Assembly (NCBI GenBank): GCA_024663395.1
Contig: JANFAH010000002.1
Coordinates: 1,736,001-1,800,000 of the forward strand
Direction: 5' to 3'
Source: Pisolithus tinctorius
Lineage: Eukaryota > Basidiomycota > Agaricomycetes > Boletales > Pisolithaceae
DNA: 64,000 bases
Shown here piece after piece: positions 22,918 through 34,936 of this stretch. How positions within the stretch are numbered: position 1 is the stretch's first letter; the number at the start of each line of letters is the position of its first letter. A program made the translations under genes and the position numbers. A model generated the notes under the pieces. It made no database searches, was not told the DNA's origin, and saw only the letters and a program-made list of their open reading frames with translations.

Positions 22918-24539
22918 CAACCTAGGATGGTTGAGGTCCCAGGGGCTGTGGTTGGAGCTATGCAGACCCCACCAGCAGTGATTGCCCAAGAGCTGCCTAC
23001 TAAGGAATGTTGTATCACCCAGCATAGGGTAAAGGGTAAGTAGTTGTATTGCCATAGTCAGCCATGTGAGCATGCAAATTTCGAGCTTTCTGGCTATGAA
23101 CCCCTACTTTATGTGCTGTATGTGCTACCATGCCTTTGCAAATACAGTTATCCTTTTCTTTGATTCCTTTCAATTGATGTGACAACTTTCAACCAACAAA
23201 TATCAGGTTTTGGAACATCAAGTTTGAATGGCCCCATCTCCCTCTCATCACAACTGCCCTTGCTGAAGAAATACCACCCCATGTTGTGGGTGTTCATACC
23301 ATCATCTGAATCTTTATCAAATCCTAGTCATGCTGGTGACATCTCTGGCAAAGAAGTGGCTATTAAGCTCAAGTCCATCAAAGCAAAGCACCCACAGTTT
23401 GTTCATAAATATGTGTTTCATTTTTCTCTCATCTAATTCACATCTCCAGACTTCTCATTCTCTCTCTCAATTTCATCCATCACAACACAAAGCTGCACAA
23501 TCCCCTGATGGGGATCAGGAAATGAGCAACCAAGTCAGCACCACCAACCTTGGTTTTGCAAAGGAGTACCGTGACCCCAAGACTCATCTGCATATCCAGT
23601 GTATAGGGAACAAGAACCTCACAGGAACCGCCTATTGTACCTCAATAATAACACTCACTTTATGGTTGAACAGGCCTGCCATGATTACTGGCACTTCCCA
23701 GCCTTGCAATTGGCCCAAGGCAAGCCTTGTTGAACCTACCATTCCATTCAATGTCTGCTCTCGATTTGTCTGTTCCATGGTACAACAGGATCACCATCAT
23801 ATCCAGATTGATCATTTCGTATAGCACAGATGCTCTTTTCTTTCAAGCTATCCTGATCTCCCTCTGGGGAGTGAAAAGGGTGGGTGCCTATTCCATTCTT
23901 GCTTTTCCAGACTCTCCCCCTTCAGTGCCATCCTCATACAACACATACTACTACATTTGCTTCTTCATGTCCCTTCCATGACCATATATGCTCTTTTTTT
24001 CCCACTCCTGTTTTCCTTTGTGTGGTTGATGCATTAAATTAAAACAGTACTATGGTTGTCATTATCTCTACATACTTCATGTAATGCTCTCTTGTTTGGC
24101 ACATGTACAATATGAAGAAACAATTGCTGAATAAATTTTGTGATGGACTCGAGCAATTCAACATCTCGAATCTCAATGTCCAGAGAGGGATTACCATTTT
24201 GGGGCAATTATATAAGCTTCCAGCTATAATACATGTGAGGTTAGAACTTGAAACATTTTTTTTTGTTCAACTACCACTGTTGTTACATGTCAATGACCAA
24301 CCACACCCCCCAGTCTGCTGCCACCTCTGACAGCAAAGATGCAGGCGACCTGAACCAACCAATGGATGCACCCACCCAGCACTGCAACTAATTTTACCAC
24401 TTGATTTCAGGACAAGCATTTACTGTCTCATCACTTTACATTGTGTTGCCTGCTCCTTAGGTCAGTTGTTCCTAGCTTCCCATCCCAATTTAATACTGTC
24501 TCACTGCCAGTCATGCAGCAACACCCTGGACTAGACACC
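22918..24539. other. Interior of the Plavaka element without a clear gene
   Basis: Short protein-like stretches occur (for example ISGKEVAIKLKSIKAKHPQF near 23340 and KEYRDPKTHLHIQCIGNKN near 23560). They may be the remains of further exons of the preceding gene. Nothing is recognised. Confidence 0.4.
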
Positions 24540-25320
24540 ATCCCTGGTTGCAAACCTAGTCCAAGTTACAGAGTCTTCAATGTTACTCCCTCTGATTCCC
24601 AACTATATTCTATGTCCCCCCTGCTCTCTGACTGTTGACTATGCTGGGTACCTGGGGAGTCACTATCCCCATCCCTCCCACTACTGTTTTCATTACCCCA
24701 TTTCCCTCTGTCCAATGGCATCAGTACATGGGCCTATCCAAGCAGCACATGTGTCATCATTCTGCCTGTACACAGCCTCTCAGATCTGTGCTATGAATCC
24801 CCTTCTCCCCAGTTGCCAATCTAGGCTGAGTTATGCAGTCTGGTGTCACTCCCTCCAATTCCCAAGTATGTTGTATGTCCCCCTGCACTTGTTATCACTG
24901 CTCTCTGACCATTGACTGTGCAGGGTACCTGTGGAGTTGCTATCCTCATCCCCTCCCACCATTGCTTTCCATTACCCCATTTCCCTCTGTCCACTGGCAC
25001 TGGTACATGGGCCTATCCAAGCAGCACACTCATTGTCATTCCACCCTGTACACAGCCCTTTGGACCTGTGCTATGAATCCCCTTCTCCAGTTGCCAACTT
25101 AGCCCGAGTTATGCAATCTGGTGTCATTTCCTCCAATCCCCAAGTATGTTGTATATCCCCATGCACTTGTTATGATCCCTGCTTTCTGACTGTTGACCAT
25201 GCAGACTACCTGTGGGGTCAAGACTATCCCCATCCTCCCACCATCGCTTTCTGCTACCCCATTTACCCTCTGTCCAATGGGATCAGTACATAGGCCTGTC
25301 TGACCAGCACATTCTGCGCT
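24540..25320. repeat. Three-unit imperfect tandem repeat, about 263-278 bp
   Basis: Units anchored at CTCCCTCTGATTCCC (24586), CTCCCTCCAATTCCC (24849) and CTCCAATCCCC (25131) share long stretches, such as CCCCATTTCCCTCTGTCCA and GCTATGAATCCCCTTCTCC. The array lies near the right end of the Plavaka element and has no coding sense. Subterminal repeats are common in DNA transposons and can bind the transposase; whether these do is unknown. Confidence 0.75.
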
Positions 25321-25827
25321 GTATGCAACTGACCTACTCTGCATAACACTAACCTCAATATTCTATGAGTGGGCTGGTAAAGATTAGCAGTACAGACAAG
25401 ACCTCAGTGATGGATTACAGTAATATTAGCAATATTGCAATAGGGATTAGGGATTATGGTTACATTGAAAATAATAGTACTGCAATGCAGATTATGTCAT
25501 CTTCCAATGAAAATGATGGTATTGCAATACAGCCTTACACATTACAATGGTGAAAATAGTTAGCAATGGTAGTACAATAACATTGCAACTATGGCTGCCT
25601 GGCGAGTCATTGTCAGGCACTTCAGTCGGCAGGCAATGGCTAACAATAGCATTGCAATCATGTGTTCCCAGCACAGAGTGGCCAGCCATTGTCAAGCATT
25701 CCAATCAGCAACCCCTGGATTACACTGCCATGCCAATGAAAACTTTACCCATTGGCAGGGCACTAACATATGTCATCCATTGTAATTACATACAGTCATG
25801 TGTAATGGCCATGATTTTTTTCTGACA
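25321..25827. other. Right end of the Plavaka element, no gene
   Basis: A/T-rich sequence with scattered TATTGCAAT-like words, ending in the terminal repeat. No coding frame is supported. Confidence 0.4.
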
Positions 25828-27359
25828 TACTGCAATGAGTGCAGATTTTTCAGGCTGAGAGCTTCTTGGAGTTTCTCTATGAATCTGTGAAATTGAGCAG
25901 GGTCATCCAGTGATGCAACTTGGGTTATGAGCAAGGCTTGGATGGCTGACACTTGAGACATCTCCTTTGTAGTCATGGTGAGCTTGCTGGTGATATGGGG
26001 ATCAATTGGCTGGAGCACAAGATGGAAGGCAGGTGATGAAGTCTGAGTTGATGAGGTGCTTTTGGTAGTAAGGCTGAGGAGGCTTTAAATGTGGTGCTGA
26101 ACTAAGCCTTTGAGGATGCAGTGCATAGAATCAATGACAAGCTGCCAGGCTGGGTCCCAATACAGCAGTCACCACAGCTCTGACCAACATATGCCATGCT
26201 CCCTAAAGATCTTTTCATGATGGGCAGTTGTTGTGGCATCCCTCCATTGCCCAGCAAAGGCATGGAGCTCACACTTCAGGTAACCCATTTTCATAAGCAT
26301 TTAGGCTGAAGTTTTTCTCCAAATCATCCAAGCTAAAAGCCACTCAGACCAGGTCATCCCAGGGTCATCTGGCCATGTCCCAGGGCTATTTACAGTTTGC
26401 AGGACCTGGGATGTCCCATAATCCCAGCCCTTTGGTAATATATTTTGGGCTGTCCCATGACTGCCTTAGGTGTCAGGGGTCCTCAGCTCAAAAAAGTGCA
26501 GTTCATATTCACATTGAAATGCCACTTCTGATCAGAAAAACATACATAGTTGTCATGATCATCCTGGATGATGAGCATGCCTGTCAAAGTGGGGGGATAT
26601 GTGAGAGTCACTGCCATTCCAAAACCATGTAATACAACTTATTATGCACAGATTTGAAGAATACTGGGCAATCAGTATGTTTGTGTGTGGTGTCATTTCC
26701 AGAACTCATGCAATGCCTATGGCAGTGAGTGTTGCATTATTGTAATGAATTTTAATGGATTCAGACCTCTCCCATGAGTGCCTATGTATGTAAGTTCCCT
26801 TGTTGACTGCAAGAGTGCTCCTTAATAAGATCATACTAAATACATCTCAGCCCTCCTCTCTGAAGGCCAGTGGAATTTCCCATGATAGCTTCAGAGGCTA
26901 TGATGGGATATCCCACCCCCCTCCCTGGAGACCAATGGGATGTCCCATGATAGCTTTGGAGTCTGCAGGCACTTCAGTCAATCCCCTTTGGAGACCCATT
27001 AAGTCTATATATTTCCATAGGTTTATATACCTATGAGGTCTAAACAGGTTGGGTATACCCAGCTGGGACTCCAGGGCAGCCATTGATTTCTCCTGGCATG
27101 GTGCTGATCATAAGTGTTTTGTGTTTTCCTCATGCAATTTTCCACTTGCTGATAAGATAGGCATACCATCATGATTTCAAAATCAGGAGCTACAACTTTC
27201 ATTATGATGACTTTGCTGCATTATCACTTGCTGGGGTATTAACACCTACTAGTGCTAGTTGTATTAGTTGGTAGTACTGCTAGTGTAGGCTATGCTACAC
27301 TTTGGTAGTTTGCATTTTTGCCTGTTGCTGACTACAAAAAGTGTAGTATGAGTCAGAGG

Positions 27360-28460
27360 GTGGAAGTCACATGACACCAAATCACATGACAGGATCGGTC
27401 ATGTGATGCAGTCACATGGTTGATGCCATAACAGTCACATGACCCAAAGTGCCCCCAGCGTGGCACCAGTAAAGCCATGTGACATGCCCTTTCTGGGACC
27501 CATGACCCAGGTCATGTGACAGTAATTCATGTGAGGTTAAATCATGTGATGGGAAGTCACACAAGGTTGCATCATGTGACTTAGTACCCCAGGTCACAAC
27601 ATTGATCAGTCACATGCACCTAATGTTATTATGGCAGGGCATGCCACCCCATGTACCAGGTGAATTGGTGTAAGTCTAGCAACATTGTGGAGTCTGCAAT
27701 GCAATGTTTTAGATATGTTTTGTAAATCTCCACTATTTTATTTGTGCTTTTTGGAGTTTTCCCATGCATCTGGGAAGTGTAATTTGTGTGCTGTTCCTTC
27801 AATTCCTGATGGATTGACTTGATACTCTCTACATAGGTAGCTAGGGACATGGGGCATGCATCTGAGGTATTAAGCATTGCATAAACTATGTGTGGGATGC
27901 ATGCTGTGATGTTCTTTCACTTTTTCCATTCCCCTGATATCTCATCAACCAGTGACTTTGATTGGATAATACTTCAACATGTTGTAGATACCCCCTAGAC
28001 CATCCCACCTGCAAAATCACAGATGCATATGTCAAGAATTGAATGAGTGGTGACATGATTCATGTTGAAGCACAGCCACACTTAGCATTCAAGGGTGAGT
28101 TAGTCACATGCTAGGTACATAGTGCCAGATGTGAGGTAGGTGCAGTCATGTGGTGTCACACAACTCTGGATTCACATGACCATGTGACCACAGGTGTGGA
28201 TGCAGTCATGTGAGGTCATGTGACCTAGATATGCATGTGACAGAACACTGTCATGACCCAAGGCACCAAGTCATGTGGTGCCCCTATGCAACTTCACGAC
28301 AAATTGTCACATGACCACAGATCATGGGACTGGGACAGTGACATGTCATGTGACTTCCTCATGGGGACATGCAATACCCTGAATCACATGACAATTATGA
28401 CATTGATCATGTGACTGAGTCATGTGATTGTTATGTCATGTGATCAATTGTCATGTGACC
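27360..28460. repeat. Two clusters of GTCATGTGAC-like motifs
   Basis: At least 11 copies of TCACATG or CATGTGA at 27360-27620 and about 15 at 28100-28460 flank the centre of the foldback element. The forms GTCATGTGAC and GTCACATGAC are the two products expected from CpG decay of the palindrome GTCACGTGAC. The original would have been a dense array of CACGTG (E-box type) sites. This is inference from motif shape. Confidence 0.7.
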
Positions 28461-28904
28461 TTCACACTCCAGCTTGACCCTACACTTCTCAAAGTCAACA
28501 GTAGCCAAAAATGCACACTACCAAAGTGTAGCAAAGCCTACACTATTCAGCACTACTACCTACTACAACTAGCACTAGTAGGTGTTAACACCCCAGCAAG
28601 TGATAATGGAGTGATGTCATCATAATGAAAGTTATAGCTCCTGATTGTGCAATCATGATGGTATGCCTATCTTATCAGCAAGTGGAAAATTGCATGAGGA
28701 AAACACAAAACACTTATGATCAACACCATGCTGGGAGAAATCAATGGCTGCCTCAGAGTCCCTAGGCATAGTACTGGAGAAAACACTTTCCATGGCAGCA
28801 GCTGGGTATACCCAACCCATTGAGATCTCATAGGTACATACTGTAAACCTGTAGAAATAAATAGACTTAATGGGTGTCCAAAGGGGATTGACTGACATGC
28901 CTGC

Positions 28905-29170
28905 AGCCTTCAAAGCTATCATGGGACATCCCATTGGTCTCCAGAGAGGGGAGTGGGATGTCCCATGGTAGCCTCTGAAGCTATCATGGGACACCCCACT
29001 GGCCTCCAGAGAGGGGGATGGGATGTCCCATGGTAGCCTCTGAAGCTGCCATGGGACATCCCACTGGCCTCCAGAGAGGGGAGTGGGATGTCCCACAGTA
29101 GTCTCTGAAGCTATCATGAGACATCTCACAGTGGCCTCTGAAGCTATCATGGGACATCCCACTGGCCTTC
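28905..29170. repeat. About 65-bp tandem repeat in one arm of the foldback element
   Basis: Three full units and a partial one begin GAAGCTATCATGGGACA, pass through CTCCAGAGAGGGGAGTGGG and end CCATGGTAGCCTCT. The opposite arm (about 26870-26960) has fewer copies, so the array expanded or contracted after the arms formed. Confidence 0.8.
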
Positions 29171-31926
29171 AGAAAGGGGGGCTGAGATGCATCTAGTATG
29201 TATGATCTTAGTAAGGAGCACTCTTGCAGTAAAACAGGGAACTTACATAGGCACTCATGGGAGAGGTCCCAATCCATTAACATTCATTACAATAATTCAA
29301 TTCTCACTGCCATAGGCATTGTATGAGTCTGGAAATGACACCATACACAAACACACTGATTGCCCAGTATTCTTCAAATCTGTGCATAATACATAAGTTG
29401 TATTACATGGTTTTGGAATGGCAGTGACTCTCACATATCCCCCCACTTTGACAGGTGTGCTCATCATCCAGGATGATCATGACAGCTATGTATGTTTTTC
29501 TGATCAGAAGTGGCATTTCAATGTGAATATGAACTGCACTTTTTTGAGCTGAGGACCCCTGACACCTAAGGCAGTCATGGGACAGCCCAAAATATATTAC
29601 CAAAGGGCTGGGATTATGGGACATCCCAGGTCCTGCAAACTGTAAATAGCCCTGGGACATGGCCAGATGACCCTGGGATGACCTGGTCTGAGTGGCTTTT
29701 AGCTTGGATGATTTGGAGAAAAACTTCAGCCTAAATGCTTATGAAAATGGGTTACCTGAAGTGGAGCTCACATGGGTCACAAGGTACCTGATTTTCAAAG
29801 TCAACCCTGCTGTAGTTGTTTTTATGGTAACAACTACATGCACTGCAGAAGAGATGACTGCCAATGCCAGCTAGTGCAGCCAGATGACAAGCAGCAGGGA
29901 GATTATGAACAACAAGGGTGATTGCACAGTGCATGAGCCTTCCATTAGGATGGTTGGCAGTTCATGAGTACCAGACCCCTCTCTCCCATGAAGTGGCCAA
30001 ATTGAGTATGAGTGGACAAACATAGTGGTTGGGGTTCTCGAGCAAAGGCTGTTTGGGGGCTGGGGATAATACCTGCTAGGTACATATTCTCTGGCTTGTA
30101 CCTTATGTTGAGCAGTAAGTTAAGACATGCCATGGAAATAATTCCTGATGACATGCTTGTGCCCCATAAATTCATGCCTTCAGGGTTGAAAAAGTCAACA
30201 TGGAGTGCAAAAGCATACCAACCCTCTTTGCCTCTATCAATGAACAGTTTCCCAGACTTTGGACTGCTAAACTCACAAAGAAATTTGGCCTCAAAAGGGT
30301 TCTTGATGAAATGAGGCTGAGGTGAGGACAAGGAAGTGGGAAGGGTGTCACAGGCCTCATCCATCATCATCTCAATATCCCTCCTAGATAGTAAACCAGT
30401 GAGGTAGTCATTAAACTGATTATAAACAAAAGCCTTCTTCAGGCAGTGTTCACCATTAGTTTCATGTCCAGCAACAGCTCACTACATTGAGTCTCCAGTT
30501 TTGGACAATGAGTGCAGTGTTCAGGGTAGATGGGAACATCAGAACCAGGGGGGTATGAGGGGGGATAGGTATAGTGACAGGTGCATGTGGCATACATGTC
30601 TTGCAAGTAAGGTTGAATTGTGTGAGTATGCTCTCTATAGTTGTGGGTATCTGCCTGATAATGCCTTTGTGAGAGAGACTGAGTGACCTGTTGGGGTGTT
30701 GAAATGCAAGATATAGTAATAACAAGAGTGCACCAATAATGAAGTTGCTACTGTGTTGGCTCATGCCCATTATGACACTACACACCACCCAATGACAAGG
30801 GCAACTTGTGCAACAATATCCATGTGCATGATTGGTGGTTGATCATTTTTACCTGTGTATTGATATCAGTGCATGCATTCTAAATTGGAAGGGAGAGAAA
30901 CTTAGTGGAGTCAAATTGCACAGCAGATTTCAATCCAGTGGAAGATCATGCAGAATCCCTTGACTGAAGCTCAAGGGTGAGCCTGTTGAGAGTGTTGGTA
31001 ACATCTTGCTTGCAGGACTTGACAAAATCAGTGTTGTGTTTGATACCCTTGATGTTGCTGCAGAGGACTGCCATCTCCATTCTGAGTGCAGCAATGCATG
31101 CACCAGAATTATCAAGTAAGAGGTGTGAGCATTTATTGACACAAGCCTTGATGTTGCATATTAACTTGAGAGCCTTAACCAAGTGCTGATTGCAATCCTT
31201 CTTGGACACCTTTGTGATGATAGGAGCTGGAGGAGCTGGAGGGGAGTTGTCCAACTTGAGGTGCAGGAGGCTATCAGCAATGTTGGCAACAGGGAGGGGC
31301 TCTGGCAAACTGGTAATGACATGTTTGCTGAGTCCTATTTCCTGGTAATCAGCATGGGATTCCCACAACTTACTGACCTGGGTGTTGGGATCAGGTCCAT
31401 TATCTGTGAGTGTCAGGCCAAAGAGATGACTAGCAAGTGCATTGGGGTGAGGAATGGAAGTGTTTGGAGTCACCAGAATTGCATCTGAAAGGACCTGTGG
31501 GGTATAACTGCATCTAGAACATTCTTCTCTGACATGGTTGAGATGCACCAGTAAGAGTCATGTTTCCATGAACACACTGTTGGCATTCTTTGTGATAGAT
31601 TCCTCACATATGCACTGCTTGAGCATAGGGCATGAGGCAGGCATGTGTGATGACCTATCAGCCACAAAACAGGCATGTCTTTTGTACCTTTGTGTTGACA
31701 TGATAGCTCTTTGTAGGTCTCCTTTATAAAGAAAAATGTGAGTCCATATAACCTTGTGAACAAGGATGCTCTGAGTGTGCTGCATTGTTAGGCTCATCAT
31801 ACATGTTCATGATAAGACTTGCCTTTTTTGAACTACACCTGCTTGTTGTCACCTCTGCAGGTATGGCAGGCTGCAGGGAAGAACATGTTATACTTGTTGA
31901 AAAATTACGATGGGTGAGCCTGTATG

Positions 31927-33560
31927 TTACAGATATATGATGACACCTTTTTCTAGGTTGGAATCAACTTCATCAAGGTGATCATCACCAACCAAACCAG
32001 TTGTCTCCTTGTGCCTCCTTGGCCAGGTATCCCTCACCACATCCTCACTAGTACATTCATCTTTATTCTCATGAACCACCTTTGCTAAACCCATTAACTG
32101 TATTGCTAATTCTTTCAGTATCTCCATGTCACCCACACCAGCAACTATTTCTTCCAAAGGGCAAGGTGGGGGTGTCAGCACAGGAGCTGGCCTTTGCACT
32201 GGGAGATGAAAACACCAGTAGGTTACCTGTGGGATAAGCACCCTGCCAAGTAAGTTCTGGTATTCCATCAGCACACCTTTCTTCACTAATAGTAAATTTG
32301 ACTATACCATTTGTAAACCAAGTCCAAGCACCAAAAGGAAGGTGGTGATTGTGATTGTTGAGCTCAATGTTGACTGGCCTTCTGATCTTGTGGCCAATTT
32401 ATTAGAAGTGTATTGGTGAGTCCAAACCTTGATAAGTGACTTTTTACAACTTGATGCAGGTGAAGTGCTCATGATGATGCAACAGCCCCCAACATCATGC
32501 ACCTTGCAGGTGGTGAGATGTGAAGAATGTGAAAATATTGCTGTGTATATGGTAATTGTTTGAACTAAGCCCATTTTTGAGTGGGCAAGTTTTGCTAGCA
32601 TCTGACCTGACCTTCTTTCAAATAGGTATATGCTGCCATTGTTGCTACTGCCTACAATAATTTTTGACTCTTCTCCAAAGGCAACCTGTTTGGGTATGGG
32701 AACATGCTGCAGCTCAGTAACAAAATACCAGATCAGATCTCCACAATCCAGTGGATACAAGGTGAAAATGTTTGTGGCATTGTCAATCACTACCAGCTCC
32801 TTCTTCAGACTAACTGCAGTGCAACCTCTGCAATACTGGTGGGACAAGTGTTGGACAAGTGAAAAGAATAGTGCATACATCACAGAGTCATAGCAATGCT
32901 CACTGAGAATAACTCTGTTAGTGGCATCCATTTTAATGCTAATGGCACCTTGTGAGTGATAATCATCATTATGATTGAGTTCATGGCTTACACCTTGCCA
33001 TCAAACATATAGATATTGAAAGGTGATTGACTTTGGTACTGTGTTTTTGAGCCACCCTGTAAATATTGGTGGAAGTTGCAAATTGGCATTGAGGAGCAGC
33101 ACTTGGATGACACTGTCACACATTCCAATGCGATCTGCACTCCAGCATCAGGCCATGATATATGTATCCCATGCAATGCAGGTAATCTCAAACCCTGCTC
33201 CTAGTCTTTGGGTGGTAATTTCCTGATAATGATTCTTTTCAGAATCTAGACACAGCTCCTGTATTCAGATCACATGGCACTCACATCAACTGGATTTGGC
33301 CACATGAATGCTAGGTAGCCCATCCCTGTGCTGTAGCAGAGTGTTTCTGCAGAACAATGCTTTGTCCTGATCCAAGTTGCACAACTAATTGCACCATAGG
33401 ATTCGTGATTGGCACATGTAAGTTCCTGTTGTGATTTGGTGTTCCAAAGTCTGATGCCACTGGTGCCTAGACCCTACTTTAGTTTGGCATGTGCATTGAC
33501 ACAATTAGGTCCTACCTCCACTAGTGAGTATGTCACCATCATTAGATAAAGCAAGGGAAT
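31927..33560 (-). pseudogene. WD40-repeat type protein, decayed
   Basis: Reading minus, fragments occur in the order of a beta-propeller protein common in agaricomycetes: a start near 33500 with GIRLWNTKS-like sequence, then 32931-32302 with LVVIDNATNIFTLYPLDCGD, VPIPKQVAFGEESKIIVGSS and GSIYLFERRSGQMLAKLAHS. A hydrophobic C-terminal stretch FLLVLGLGLQMV is followed by 32286-31927 (ECTSEDVVRDTWPRRHKETT). Introns and stops separate the pieces. Such proteins are generally scaffolds; the role here is unknown. It reads in the same direction as the Tnp2-type gene directly downstream, so it may be a passenger of that transposon or an unrelated neighbour. Confidence 0.65.
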
Positions 33561-33757
33561 GGACTGACACAGCACTTGTAGTGAAAGATACTATATTCTT
33601 ATAGTGCTGTGGTGATCTGATAAAAATAGCAGAGAACATGTTGTATCAAGGTTGGTCATTGCTTGTTGCTTGTCATTCTTATTTAAAGTACCAATGGTAA
33701 TTGTATTTTGGAGCTATGTGATGTGTTTTTGTTTAACTTGTGGCTTTTCATTGAATG

Positions 33758-34048
33758 GTGTGTATTAGTAAATGGGTTGTATGCAGTCATGATGAGTCTT
33801 TCACTTTTAATAAGACAGTTCATTGCATGACCACAATGACTTGTGTTGGGTGACCACACATTTACATCTATGGAAGTTAATTGTTATACCAGCATGCCAA
33901 ATTTTGTTGGGTGATGCGCATTAGTGCATGGGTTGTACACAGTCATGACAATTCTTTCACTTCTAGGACTTTTCATTGGGCAACCACAATGACTTTTGTC
34001 AGGTAACCCATGTCTACATCTACAGAAGTTAATTGTTATACTAGCATG
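33758..34048. repeat. Imperfect tandem duplication, about 135-155 bp period
   Basis: Two units share GGGTTGTA-CAGTCATGA, CAACCACAATGACTT-like sequence and GAAGTTAATTGTTATAC, and both end in AGCATG (33758-33896 and 33914-34048). There is no coding sense. The LTR-like host sequence begins immediately to the right. Confidence 0.7.
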
Positions 34049-34936
34049 TTGTCACACACCAAAGGTGTTTGGTGAGGTGGACATGGATACTGCTGATGAA
34101 TGGAGATGAAGACCACAGCCCTCATGTGAAGAAAGACAGCCAGAAATGTTGGCAGTCATCCCTCACACAAGAATGAGTCATCAATGCCAAGGAGCAAGGA
34201 AGGAAGTGAGTTAAGCACCAATAAAGGGTCTTAAGTGCCCATGTATGGCATTCCAGTTTTTGACATATCTCTGCCATTTCTGCAGATACTGACACCATTT
34301 CCACACTCACTTGTAGTGCTCAGCCACACAATTCTGCCTTCCAAAGTTGGAGAGGATCTGTGCACTCCACATGTTTCTACAGCACTCCCTCCAAAAGATG
34401 CTCATTTTGCTAATTCTTCTGATATGGCTGCCTCCACATCAATCATTTCAATGGTCCCTTTTGCTAGGGACCATGGCTATGTATATCTACCAGGAGTTCC
34501 TACCAGCTTCTGTCCTGAAGCATCCTGGTACATCCCATCCTCATCTGCCCCCTCTCAGCCCATCTGGCTTGGACAGCACATTATTTTTGTCAGTATGACC
34601 TCTAGGAGGATGTTCTTTGGTCACCTCAGGTCTGTCATTCACTTGGAAAGGTCTTATGTGGTCATTTCAGTCTCTCCAGTCCAAGAAATATATGGATCCT
34701 TCCTCCCTGCTCCCTGCAACATCTTCATACCAATCTCATCTGTCATTCTTCCAAAATTGTGACAGCTACAGTATAATCTACTGTTCTCCACTCTCCCTGA
34801 TTGCATCCATGATGAGTATGATGCACATCTTGCCTCCTTGTTGCAAGATAGAGCAGAAGATGCTCCCTCTTCATCCTCTCTTCCAACAGAGCCTCATTCA
34901 TGAAGTTTTTATTTGCTTCACTGAGAGGATGGTTTG

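Larger units (their letters stand above)
16674..25827 (+). mobile_element. Plavaka-type DNA transposon, 9.2 kb
   Basis: The ends are inferred from the break in the Tnp2-type frame between SLQYV and CKTLD. The left end reads TGTCACAAAAAA and the reverse complement of the right end reads TGTCAGAAAAAA, with TA on both sides (16672-16673 and 25828-25829). A 6-bp duplication GACATA fits the same junctions, because the flank happens to match the element end. Inside are a decayed Plavaka-like transposase gene (16959-20690), a second multi-exon gene (21240-22917), a long stretch without a clear gene and a three-unit tandem repeat (24540-25320). The element is strongly CpG-depleted. Confidence 0.75.
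26274..29761. mobile_element. Foldback DNA element (MULE-like), arms over 1 kb, 11-bp target duplication
   Basis: The element starts CTTCAGGTAACCC and ends GGGTTACCTGAAG, with TGGAGCTCACA directly outside both ends (26263-26273, 29762-29772). The left arm (26274 to about 27330) pairs with the right arm (about 28495-29761). Both arms encode the same accidental frame, containing LRCQGSSAQKSAVHIHIEMP. A 9-11 bp duplication and long terminal repeats suit Mutator-like elements; no MULE transposase is seen. The centre holds a cluster of CATGTGA words and a minus frame at 27629-27877 (LKHCIADSTMLLDLHQFTW) that looks coding but is not recognised. The host frame reads PCDPCELH before and AFAGQWRD after the element, which confirms the ends. 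Confidence 0.85.
13800..31800 (-). pseudogene. Tnp2-type transposase gene in four pieces, split by three nested elements
   Basis: Reading minus, protein-like segments resemble the Tnp2-type transposases of agaricomycete DNA transposons. The N-terminal and middle parts lie at about 31800-29762, including VDFFNPEGMNLWGTS, LLLNIRYKPENMYLAGIIP and LAALAGIGSHLFCSACSCYH. The frame stops at the foldback element and resumes at 26273-25830 (GQWRDATTTAHHEKIFREHG; DSMHCILKGLVQHH). It stops again at SLQYV and resumes at 16673 with CKTLDCMPAK, continuing to 15580 with KADEWQSLITVYIPIALISI and WGTMNVPHDLWELVGQQKV. The last piece, 14054-13806, contains MDPFAQYPHFPAKLYSSML. Several stops and frame changes show it is dead, and likely introns add to the breaks. 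Family assignment is from remembered motifs; continuity across the insertions is visible in the sequence. Confidence 0.75.

Noticed and set aside
26375..26632. 85-codon ORF present in both arms of the foldback element as a conserved gene
   Set aside because: It appears twice only because the arms are inverted copies. The composition is poor and no domain is seen.
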